Positions 46,301 to 55,839 of a stretch of 64,000 bases of DNA are shown here, piece after piece. The first letter of the stretch is position 1; the number at the start of each line of letters is the position of its first letter. Below the pieces are notes generated by a model. The model was not told where the DNA came from and searched no databases. It worked only from the letters and a program-made list of their open reading frames with translations. A program made the position numbers and the translations under genes. Source of the DNA: Polytrichum commune (lineage: Eukaryota > Streptophyta > Polytrichopsida > Polytrichales > Polytrichaceae); the NCBI GenBank assembly GCA_950295325.1, contig OX485807.1:12303001-12367000 (forward strand). Direction: 5' to 3'.

Positions 46301-47885
46301 CAATCATATTATATTACTAGGACCGTGGAGTTGGAAGTGCCCACTATATGTACTCATGTACATAGTGTTTGGCTTTTATGTGGTTTGACTCCATGTGTGT
46401 ATAAGAGAATGGACCGCATGCTCCAAATATGACAACCATTCTCAGCTCAATAGTCAAAATAATTGTGGGAACCTATATGACCATTCAATAAGCATGAGAA
46501 TCTTTACTTTGATGAGGAATAAGAACTGAGTTCCGACAATTATGAGGAAAGTGGCTACAACCTCAATATGGATTTGTCAACCGTCTCGTACTAAGTGTGT
46601 GTGTTAATAGCCTAGGAAAAGCAGGCTAGTTGGAGAAAGTAACCATTTAAGACCATCTACTTAGGAACAACTTGGGACTTGTCTCCTTGAATTTGTCACA
46701 CTCGATTTCATTGGGTTGTATGTCAAAAGTGTCTAGGTGACCATGCCTAATTCGGTTACTTATCTCAAACAAACACCTATTTTTGAGTGCCGCGAGGTTT
46801 GGGTGCAAATCTAAGAACGTACACCACAAAGACATGTGTTCGAAAGTCATTGGATGACATACTTGAATTTTGTCAATCATTTCAGGTCCAATAGTCAACA
46901 TAAGAAGGGAAGGGGGGGGGGCTATGTGATTACATGACTCAAAAATAGAATCTTCACTTGAACAATGAATAAGATATTAATATGAGTTATGAAAATTATG
47001 AAAAAAATGGTTGCGTAGTAATCACATGTTTGAGTACAACCCCTAAAAGAAGAATGTTAAGCCTGCATGAGGTTGTTCGGGAATTGTAGTTTGGAATCAA
47101 ATTGGGTTATTCCCTTATAATTCTCATTTTCAATTGAAGTTGATAAAGAGTCTTGGTCAGGGTGGAAATTCATCTATTGCAATCCTCCGCCTACAACCCA
47201 ACCCACACAAAGGATCACTCATTGTGAAGGAGTTTCTTATTTGACGTTTTGTGAGTGGGTGTGCGTCCGTGCAAAAGATAACAATCTCCTCATTGCTCAA
47301 TAATTTGAGACACAAAGGATAAACAAGAAAATTGCAATGAATAACCCAACCTCCAAACATGCTCAACAAAACCTTCAAGCTACCCCCACCCAACTTGGTG
47401 TATATGTTAAAATTCTTAATCAAAGAATAGTGGCACAATAAGTTGTTTTGATTTGAAGAATACTTGTGCTTTGAAACTTGGTTGGAGTTCATATATAGTC
47501 ATTGTGGCCCAAGTGTGGAGGCGGCTTTGCTTGTCACTCATGGTCTTTGTCACTCGTAGAGGTTGATAAAACCGAACAACAAGCCGGACTCTTAAATAAC
47601 ATGCCCTAAACATGGGACCTTCTATCCCACCCACTTTTAGATATAGAGGGCTAAATGAGCATAAATTTTGCATTCAAGTCACTACCCTAGACATGTTGTT
47701 TGGTATGGGCCACACTACTCATCATTGACCCATGACAATGAACATTAAACCAATTATTGTGGGCCACATTATATGTGTATGGTAACACCTTTTCCTCGCC
47801 AATGTTTGATATTGTGGGCTAGCTAGTACATGATTTACCAAGACATTAGAGTCATGATGTAATTCAATAAATTATGTACAGTGAC
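43376..47885. other. Anonymous sequence; dispersed repeat fragments, no supported gene
   Basis: The region 46440-46960 carries two diverged copies of the repeat also seen at 8.6, 10.9-11.1 and 38.3 kb, and a 10-base G run at 46912-46921. Frames at 43505-43765, 44379-44600, 46647-46901 and 47157-47673 (several on both strands) show no domain I recognise. An E-family end fragment is near 45020. Confidence 0.4.
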
Positions 47886-47889
47886 ATAG

Positions 47890-47955
47890 ATTGTATGGGA
47901 GAGAGAGAATTATCACATATGAGTATACCTCTCACCCTTCCAACATAAAAACATA
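47890..47955 (+). mobile_element. E-family MITE end, solo
   Basis: GGGAGAGAGAGAATTATCAC followed by ATGAGTATACCTCTCACCCT and TCCAACATAAAAACATA matches the family E TIR. No inverted partner was found within 400 bp. Confidence 0.5.
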
Positions 47956-48145
47956 AGAAAAGCTTAGTGCTTTGTAACAAGACTTGACCACACCAACCAA
48001 TTCTAATGAGTTAAAAAAATATTATCGTGGTATGGCACACGTATTACAAACACCACATTAAATCATATTTATAGTGTACATTAATACATGCAATCATGTT
48101 GCTTTTGCAAGTAGATCGCCCCTTTACCTACGCAAATTACCTTGG

Positions 48146-48385
48146 TTCAAAACGAAGAGAAGGAGTTATCGGATATGAGCATTCCTCTCCTCCATCCAAC
48201 ATAAAAATCTTGACCCCCTATAGGTTTGTTGCCGATTCATCTCAAATGACCTTGAGTAGACTTAATTTGAAGTCTTTAAAACTAATTCCAATCTCAAATA
48301 AATTTAGAATAATAACATCCGGGATGCATATTATTTCATAACTTTCATGACAAGTACACTCATATGCAAAAATTCCCTCTCTCCG
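48146..48385. mobile_element. E-family MITE, about 240 bp, reversed relative to 29.2 kb
   Basis: AGTTATCGGATATGAGCATT, then CTCCATCCAACATA and GGTTTGTTGCCGATTCATCT, is the reverse complement of the right half of 29217-29432. The far end, GTACACTCATATGCAAAAAT with TCCCTCTC, is a diverged inverted TIR. Confidence 0.6.
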
Positions 48386-48944
48386 TTCAAAACCATATCA
48401 CAAAAACTTATGTAACTTTGTCAATTCATCCGAATAGAAACCCCAACAAAAATTGTGGCAACTGTATGTGTTTTGTAATTGTGATAAGGTAGAAACACCA
48501 TAAACCGTGAACTCCCCTCTACCCATGCAGTAGACTTCCGTCAGAACAGTGAAGTGCCAATTTTGAAGCCGATAATTGCGAGGTTAGCAACTTGAAATGC
48601 ATGTACATTCAGTTTAGCCAAATTTAGTCATCTTTGACTACCATCAATCACATTTTAATGTACTCACGAGTTAACCAATTTAGGTGATGTTCTGTGTGGA
48701 AATGAGCATTACTTTGTTCGGGTTAAGGAGCATCTAGTGAACGAGTCGGGGGTTTGACAAACTTTCCACATTGAAAAATTGGTAGAATGTTTTTTACGAC
48801 GAATAAAGACATGAAACAACTTGCATTCTTCATGAATCCTTGTCTTCTATGTTATTTGGAAAATTATGTCACGATTTGAAGACCATGTCTCCAATGCGAA
48901 TCCCCTTATTTTATGGTGTTTCTACGTTACTAAGTTACATATTC

Positions 48945-49345
48945 CAAAACTGCGACGGGCAATCTAACTGCACATGTTGGTGTGGGGTCTCTCGATATGC
49001 CACCTGTCCCCTCAATGCAACGTGAAGGGGTCCGAGCCCCTGACGGACCGCCACCTGTCAAAGGGAAGGGATGGAGGCAGACCTTCTTTCTTTCTCCGAA
49101 ACTTCTCGAGAACGCGTTCCCCGAACTTTCGAAAGGGGCTCCCCTTTTGATTCTCCAAAGTGATTGAACTGCAGAGTCAGGGAATTTATTAAGAACAAGG
49201 ACGTAAGGTAACTTCTTCAACTAAAGGCTCTTTCTCTCTTTACGGAATTAAGAAGTGCCAGCTGGCGGGTGGGTCGGAAGCTGCCGCTCCCGGAAGATGG
49301 GGCAGTCGTAATAAGTGAAGTCAGAAAATAATGAGGCGATGAGGT
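48945..49345. other. GC-rich patch, possible organelle-derived DNA
   Basis: Composition and phrasing change abruptly (GAACGCGTTCCCCGAACTTT, CGAAAGGGGCTCCCC, GGTAACTTCTTCAACTAAAG) and resemble plant mitochondrial intergenic DNA as I remember it. No mitochondrial gene is visible in it. The overlapping frames on both strands do not show a domain. It ends close to the J element at 49396. Confidence 0.3.
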
Positions 49346-49835
49346 GGCGCTGACGTGGCACACGTTATTAATGTATTGTATGGAGTGGCAATATAGGACC
49401 ACTTCACACACAAGACTGAGAGCCCGAGACTATCACGCTTCGAGCACTCTCATTGGTGGAAAAGGCGGAGCCGGTCCGAGTTCGCTTCACACTAGGCTTG
49501 AGGGACCTACGGAGTATGTAAATGCGAGATGGAAGTAAAGTCGACATGGATTCCTATGTGGCGTCGAATGGATTATGTTTCATGGTCACTTGGATTATTT
49601 TCAAAAACCACCTCTTGGAGGTAGGCCTAACACGAAATTGTTGGGAGACCATGGCACTCCAAACGTTGCTCACAACCGTTGTTTTGTTTGATTTTATCAT
49701 GTGTGAAGACCCGAATGAATAGAAGTTCGTTGAAATTCCATTTGGTTGAGGGTCCGGTCACATCTGACTTCACACCACACTTGAGGTCCCGTGACCACAC
49801 TACGTGATTTTGGAAGTGGATTTGAGATGGCCTTT

Positions 49836-51117
49836 ATGAGCCCAAAATGGTTGCTCATATTTGTTTTATGTTTAGAAATTACTTGAGTTGCATTTGAAGT
49901 TGTTATTGAAACAATCAAAAGTATAAAAAGAGTGAGGCTTGGTGTGGATTTATGTTTTAGGCCTTAAGCCTATTTTGTGTGGTTAATTAGAAGCTTAGGC
50001 GCATTAGGGAGTGTTTTGGTTAAGTGTGTAGTGTTTGATGAAGCAAGGGGAAGGGCCTTGGATTTAAATGTTTGATTTAGAACATGTTCTTGTTGGTTTA
50101 GGGGGTGAGGGTTTAGTGGATAGGATAAGGTCCTACTAAGTAGGAGAGGGTTTAAGGGGCTTGTCGTTTTGGGAGCCTCCTCTCTTTTCTTCCTCACCTC
50201 TCTTCCTCTCTCTCCCCCTCTCTCCCTCTTCTCTAAGAATTTGAGCTCTTAGAGCTAGAAAAAATGTGGGAATTAGGTAGGGGGCTTAGTGGGCTTAGGT
50301 GGGGTAATTAGGTAAGGGGCTTGGTAGAATTAGGTAGATAGTTAGGAGCCTGCTAGTTTAGCAAGACTGTGGCAGCTTAGGAGCCTGCTGGTTTAGCAAG
50401 ACTATGGCAACTTAGGAGCCTGTTGGTTTGGCAAGATTGGGCAGTTTGGGAGCCTGCTGGTTTAGCAAGACTGTGGCATCTTAGGAGCCTGTTGGTTTGG
50501 CAAGACTGGGTAGTTTGGGAGCCTGCTGGTTTAGCAAGACTGTGGCATCTTAGGAGCCTGCTGGTTTGGCAAGACTGGGCAGCTTAGGAGCCTGCTGGTT
50601 TGGCAAGACTGGGCAGCTTAGGAGCCTGTTGGTTTGGTGATTGTGGCAGCTTAGGAGCATGTTGGTTTAGCAAGACTGTGGCAGTTAGGAGCTTGCTGGT
50701 TTGGCGATTGTGGCAGCTTAGGAGCCTGCTGGTTTTGGTGGCCGGGTAGGAGGCCGGGTATGGACCCTTGATGGGCTCGGTCGCGAGCTCGATTGGATAT
50801 GGCAAGGTCCAAGGGCCACGGGCCTAAGGCACTAGGGGAATTTAGTTTCACATGAATAAGAGAGGGCATAAGGGAATAAGTCTTAGTAGGGATTTGATTG
50901 TGGGGTTGTGAATTAGTGTAGGAGGAAAGGGATAAACAGAGAAGAGCATTTTTCAATGCTTGTACTCTTATTATGGAATAAATTGGTGTGCAAGGATTGA
51001 TGGGAATTGAAATGGAGTTTTATGAAGTTGGTAAGAGGGAGCTATGTGCACATGAATGTGATAACCATTCCCTCACCCGGACTAGGACGCTTAAGGGTGG
51101 GTGGTTTGGCCTCACAA
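49836..51117. mobile_element. 1282-bp insertion nested in a J element, 5-bp duplication CCTTT
   Basis: CCTTT stands on both sides (49831-49835 and 51118-51122). The insert begins ATGAGCCCAAAATGG and ends TGGCCTCACAA, that is, TG..CA with one extra base at each side. A 5-bp duplication, a TATA-like word (GTATAAAAAGAG near 49920) and a long pyrimidine tract (50170-50235) would fit a solo LTR, but the terminal bases do not fit exactly, so the class stays open. It contains the minisatellite at 50342-50741. No coding region is recognised. Confidence 0.6.
50342..50741. repeat. Minisatellite, about 12 units of 33-36 bp
   Basis: The unit begins TTAGGAGCCTGCTGGTTTAG and continues CAAGACTGTGGCAGC. Units alternate between TTTAGCAAGACTGTGGCA and TTTGGCAAGACTGGGCAG forms, suggesting a higher-order pattern. 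Frames across it (50584-50956 minus) owe their openness to the repeat, giving LPQSPNQQAPK-type repeats, and are not called as genes. Confidence 0.85.
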
Positions 51118-51248
51118 CCTTTGGACACTTTCTTTTGGGCTGTCACAATTTTATAGTCATGGCTCTTGGCTCGTGTCTGAAGTGGCCCTTAGACTATTGG
51201 TGAAGAAGTGCACCGGTCGATCAAGAGTTTCAGCCCATGACAAGACAA

Positions 51249-51593
51249 GTGCCACCGATTCTAATTGTCTTGCTCAATACTAATTGCAAACTGCGGCATA
51301 GTGTCACCAACACTACATGTTAACCCAACATCATTTGTCATTCCTTGTCATTTTTGGGGGGATTATAGATTTATGGTGTTGCAAATACTGTCAGTTGCCA
51401 GGTGGGTTTTCATCCAAATTTCAATCATCCATGACAATATTTCATTAGAAGTTGTTGACGGTAGAAGGTAGGGCTTGGCCAATGGGTGAACTCATCCATC
51501 ATCCATGACATTATTTGTTCACTTATTCATAAGGAGTGTCATTCAAAAAGCTAACATAGTTACACAAAATACATTATGACACTAAACATCATA
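51249..51593 (+). mobile_element. Palindromic-TIR MITE, type B, both ends worn
   Basis: GTGCCACCGATTCTAATTGT, CACCAACACTACATGTTAAC, GATTATAGATTTATGGTGTT and GAACTCATCCATCATCCATG match the 28.6-kb copy throughout. The left TIR is almost gone and the right one stops at ACACTAAACATCATAC. This copy begins about 60 bp beyond the right end of J copy 2. Confidence 0.7.
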
Positions 51594-51789
51594 CATTGGG
51601 CAATTTTCGATAATATAAAATTGTGACCGCCAATCAATGCTAACATATGTAACCTCGTATTGTCAATATTCTACTTTAATTGTCGTACAATCTTTAAGGT
51701 GTGTGTATGTGTGTGTTGATAATGTGGAAGTACATAGGATGTTTGTTGAGATTGACTATTGCCAATTCACTTACATTGTTTTCACTCCT

Positions 51790-52310
51790 TGTTTGTATCT
51801 CTTGAATCCTAAACTCAAGAAGTTGCTCATAGGTCAAATTAAGACAATATTTCATGAACTTTGTAATCATTGAGACAAAAGAACGAGGAGATTTATTGAT
51901 GGCAAGTGAAGGTTGCATGACCATCATTGCTTCATGACTTTTGTTTTGAAACTCTTTCTTCAAACCCCTAAGCTAAATTCAAATGTCATGAGCTTGTCGA
52001 CAGGAGTTTATGTGGATTGTGGCTATGGAAGGAGAAATGTTTCCTACCTTCGAGGAATTCAAGGTTGCTTGCTGTGGATTCGGGACTTTTTGGTTACAAA
52101 AGTTTCAACCTTAATTCGACAAAGTTGGAAGTTTGTTGAATTGAGTCACAAGCTTAAAGAGACTGTATGCATTGTGAAAGAGGAAGCACTTCTTAAAGTT
52201 TGTAATAATTGAGACATATATTTAGGAGCTTCATTGATTATTGAAGGTTGCTTGATTACTTAGTTGTCTCATGAATTTTGTTTGAATCTCACAATGTTCT
52301 TAATGTGCTC
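51790..52310. repeat. Diverged direct duplication, spacing about 354 bp
   Basis: TTGTAATCATTGAGACAAAA with GAGATTTATTGATGGCAAGT and GAAGGTTGC (51846-51915) is repeated as TTGTAATAATTGAGACATAT, GAGCTTCATTGATTATTGAA and GGTTGC (52200-52252), each preceded by CTCAAG/CACAAG..AAG words. Minus-strand frame 51694-51963 (TYEQLLEFRIQEIQTRSENN) and plus-strand frame 51913-52212 overlap it. No family was recognised. Confidence 0.45.
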
Positions 52311-52468
52311 AATTGTCATTATGCGTTATTTTTTTATGCAATAGTTGCAATATTTTTCTATAGTGATCCATTCTAAGGAAACTAAAATTGGCAGCAACAA
52401 TTAAATAGTGTGTTGAGGCATATTGTTGGTGACGATGACATTGCTTGTTACTCAAGTTTTTGTGACAA

Positions 52469-52637
52469 GTTACTTAGTGTTGGTGATGTGTTTGTTTATG
52501 GGTTTCTCTTTCCTAAAATATTTACAAAGGGGTGAGTTTTAAACGCCCAATAAATTATATATAGCATTTAACATAGTGGACCCCCTTGGTAAATATTTTA
52601 GGAGAGAAAATCTCATGGACAAACACGTCACCAACAC
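52469..52637. repeat. Inverted repeat with 56-nt arms (hairpin) plus a third partial copy
   Basis: Arm 1 starts GTGTTGGTGATGTGTTTGTT and ends ATATTTACAAAGGGG; arm 2 is its inverse (CCCCTTGGTAAATATTTTAG to CGTCACCAACAC). By eye about 47 of 56 positions pair. The AT-rich loop is about 53 nt. A third copy of part of arm 2 follows directly (52642-52690, ACATTTTAGGCAAGAAAAAC, CACGTCATCAACA). Either a fold-back MITE or a small-RNA precursor-like structure is possible. Confidence 0.65.
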
Positions 52638-52759
52638 ACCTTCAATAAACATTTTAGGCAAGAAAAACTCACGTACAAACACGTCATCAACATTGAGTAC
52701 TTTGTCACAAGAAGCTTTCAGGCAAAGTCCTCCTCGCCAACAACATGCCAACAACAACT

Positions 52760-53940
52760 TTGGATATTTAGCACAATTGTTTATTTAAGCGTAAAGAGGG
52801 TAAAACCCTAACAAATTGATGAATGAGGTTGTAACTTTTTACTTTGAGGAGACAAACTTATATAAGAAGCACCAAGTTAAGAAAGATAGTTCGACAAAGA
52901 CTTTCCTTGTGGGATGGTCCCACCCACCCTCCCGGGTATTGAAGGATACACAAATTTGTAGGAGAATGGAATGGCTTTTGAACAACAAGATGTGCTAAGA
53001 AGTGATTAAGCTTGAAAGTAAGCATAGAATTGTCCAACTTTCTCTTCCTTGGACATATTCCACCACGCCTACAATAATCTCAATGCTTTGAAGCAATCGA
53101 GATAATGGTTACCCTCACCGCCTTCCAAATACGAGAATTGCAACTCCAAACCAACCGCCACCATGCCTTCACATGCCACTTGGTGCAGGGACACTCCCCC
53201 CCCCCCCCCCTCCCTAACGCACATAAAGAGGTTCTTTGAGGCAAATGGTTGATATGACAAACAAAATGGAAAACAATAATTAAAAAAAAAAAAAACCTCG
53301 TGGTGCAGTTCTCTAAAGGCCAAGTTTTTTCTCTGAGTGTTTGAGGTTACCCAATAAACTTGACCTCCAAAGAACTCCCCTAGCAAAAAGTGTTGTCATG
53401 TGGCAACTGAAGAGTGCTATCATACGAGTGGTGAGTGGTTGACCTCACCTCCATTATTTGTGTTACGTGGTTTATAATTTAGAAAACACAAATGCATATT
53501 AACAAACATAGCATTTCTTCAATGTAAAAAAACCCGACATCACTTATTGAAATTTAAAGTATGTTGAAAAAAAAAGGAGAAAACTACTGAGCAGTAAGAC
53601 ACAAGCAATGAGCAATGCAATGTACATGGTAATACGTTCAATAAATACCTATAACCGTGGGAACCTAAACATTATGAAGTAACACTTAACAAAATTGTGT
53701 TGGTTGATTATGCAATTGCTACAGTGGTGGGCCTTGGAGATCAAACAATTCTTTTTCCATTCCTAACACATTGGAAATATCAAATTTGCATGTAAACATC
53801 ATGGAAATTGGGTAAACAAATTGAATGACATGTAGCAACAAGATGGGCTTTAAATGTGCAGACAAAATCATGTTCATTATATGTGGTTTATTTGAAGAAA
53901 AATCAAGTAAGAACATCAAAATGGAGTCAAAACCAAATCA
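52760..53940. other. No supported gene; long C run
   Basis: A 15-base C run lies at 53196-53210 inside a 105-codon minus-strand frame (53069-53386), whose Gly stretch it creates; the final part, FSYLEGGEGNHYLDCFKALR, is protein-like but unassigned. A homopurine A run is at about 53281-53294. Confidence 0.4.
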
Positions 53941-53949
53941 ACGTTGTCT

Positions 53950-54710
53950 ACAAACTTCTACATTCACTATCATCTTCTTTTCCCACCTCTGCCTCATCAT
54001 CTACATAAGGGTTATGAATCCTCTGTTTTGACCTCCACAGATCATGTGACATGGTGGTTGCCATAACCTTAGCAACAATCTCTACATGTAGAGGAAGCTT
54101 CCAGTTGGGAGGCAATGAAGCTTATGCTATTATGCTTTAGATGATACCACAACAAATATTTAGATGCACAAACCAACAAAATTCCAAACAAAAACATGTT
54201 GGAACATGTAACTTGATCGATGCAATGGTAGACGTACTTACTGATGCAAAACCCCTTTGTTTTGACCTCCATAGAACATGTGACATGGTGGTTGCCATAA
54301 CCTTAGCAACAATCTCTACATGTAGAGGAAGCTTCCAGCTGGGAGGCAATGAAGCTTCTGCTATTATGCTTTAGATGATACCACAACAAATATTTAGATG
54401 CACAAACCAACAGAATTCCAAACAAAAACATGTTGAAACATGTAACTTGATCGATGCAATGGTAGACGTACTTACTGATGCAAGAACGCTTTGACACCCT
54501 CCGAATTGGTTCATCGTTATTTGCAAAATTGGTATTGTGAGGCACATTTTCACATATCACAAAGGAATTATTGCCGCACATAGGAGCCAATATTGCATCA
54601 AATATGGCAATGTCGAGTTCAAGTGCGACAAGGTGACGACCGCTACGATGAAATGCATGTATAGAAGCCCTTGTAAACTATAATGACCACCAACCATTAG
54701 CATTGTTCAA
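53950..54710 (-). pseudogene. Decayed gene fragment with an internal 234-bp tandem duplication
   Basis: Reading from 54710 downwards, an open stretch gives ASIHAFHRSGRHLVALELDI, AIFDAILAPMCGNNSF and DEPIRRVSKRSCI, then a good splice donor (A/GTAAGTA). After an intron-like stretch ending CTACATGTAG the frame resumes as IVAKVMATTMSHVLWRSKQR. The segment is duplicated (period 234 bp); the last copy reads MATTMSHDLWRSKQRIHNPY, VDDEAEVGKEDDSECRSL and a stop near 53950. GRHLVALELDIAIFDAIL resembles the strand-loop region of SAM-dependent methyltransferases; this is a weak likeness. The second donor is in a different phase, so the duplication would disturb the frame. Confidence 0.45.
54022..54489. 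repeat. Tandem duplication, two units of 234 bp
   Basis: The words ACCTCCACAGATCATGTGAC (54031) and ACCTCCATAGAACATGTGAC (54265) start near-identical units that run through CTCTACATGTAGAGGAAGCT, CAACAAATATTTAGATGCAC and GGTAGACGTACTTACTGATG. Differences are few, so this is one of the younger duplications in the window. Confidence 0.9.
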
Positions 54711-55420
54711 AAAATAAATCAACTTGTTTCAAATTTTATTTGTTCGAAAAACAACGAGTGCAATCACTTTTGTACGCATATGCATCAAGACCTATGGCTA
54801 CATGTTTAGTTAATGCTTTGATGAAGACTTGGAAGAATGTAGAGTGTTTCTCATGGTGTCTTCTCCAAAGGACGCCGTTGTTCATTGACGAAGTATATGC
54901 AGTGACATATTTCTATGCAATTCAATGTGGTAAAGATTGTGCTATAACCTTGAACACATGTAGTTCCCTGGATTGTGCACAAGGTTTCCCTTTCTTTTTG
55001 TTAGCCCTAAAATCCAATTTCACAAGGCAAAGCATATAGCATGGTGTTATATTATATTATTATATTATTTTGTCACTAGGTGTGCTCAATTAATACATTA
55101 CTTACCTCATTTGACGTAGTACATTAATTCCTAAAGCTCATTATGGCAATTTTTAGAGCTATTGGATCCTCAATCCCCTTCACTTTGCCCCTTTAGGATA
55201 ATGGCCAAGTGGTTGTTTTAGAATGATTTCTTTGTTTGAGCTTCAACCTCTAGATAAGAACCGTGTATATTGAGCTACAAATGTGCTATGCAGATGGAGA
55301 ACTTTGATGCAAAAAAAAACACGAGTGATTGTGGCGCTATGTGGATTTTGGGTCTTGGTTCATTTAGGGTTATAGATCTTTCAAAATCACAAATGCAGGC
55401 TTTCATTATGTTTTTAACTA

Positions 55421-55738
55421 ATGAATCAAGCATTTCTACACCCTGGTATAGCCATCATTAAATTGGAGCCCAATGAAGATGACGTGTTTGTATTGTTTAA
55501 TTCTAAAGATGATGTTTGTGAGGATGTAGATCTTTCCAACACAACACCCCTTCCATTCATAAATGAAAATTCTACTCTTTCACAAATCCATGTGTATCTC
55601 CCTAAATCCCCATACATGCCTTTATACATGAGGCTAACTTGCCAAGGTACACCATCTCAATGTCCTCCACTACACCCTCATCATTCCTCTATTGGCTTGA
55701 GTATAGTGGTAGCATTGAGACAAACAAAGTCTACATAA
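55421..55738 (+). pseudogene. Open frame upstream of pseudogene copy 2, possible N-terminal part
   Basis: The 105-codon frame has IIKLEPNEDDVFVLFNSKDD, then LSNTTPLPFINEN and VYLPKSPYMPLYMRL. Its acidic start and even composition look coding. It lies about 100 bp upstream of recognisable family sequence on the same strand. I cannot confirm that it belongs to that gene. Confidence 0.35.
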
Positions 55739-55839
55739 AGGTCAAAGTCATATTTAGCTTCCATTGATTTTGACACCATAAAGGTGTGAGATGTCAAACA
55801 ATTATATTGTATTTTGACAATAATGTTTTATTTGTGTTG

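Larger units (their letters stand above)
49396..51188. mobile_element. GGGCCACTT element (family J, copy 2) split by a 1.28-kb insertion
   Basis: The left part 49396-49835 and right part 51118-51188 together align with 13955-14462. Ends are GGACCACTTCACACACAAGA and TCGTGTCTGAAGTGGCCC. Flanks ATA and TTA are a near match. The break coincides with the word CCTTT, single in copy 1 (GGCCTTTGGACAC) and duplicated here. Confidence 0.8.

Noticed and set aside
50342-50741. CRISPR-like array
   Set aside because: Units are contiguous with no unique spacers, and the context is a plant nuclear genome.
50584-50956. Repeat protein with NQQAPKLPQSP units
   Set aside because: The frame is a by-product of the minisatellite; units of mixed length break the frame and the strand choice is arbitrary.
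49836-51117. Calling the nested insertion a solo LTR outright
   Set aside because: A 5-bp duplication and internal signals fit, but the duplication abuts one extra base beyond TG and CA at both ends, and no second copy is available here.
51694-52212. Opposed frames as host genes
   Set aside because: They overlap a diverged direct duplication and each is open in only one of the two copies; no family was recognised.
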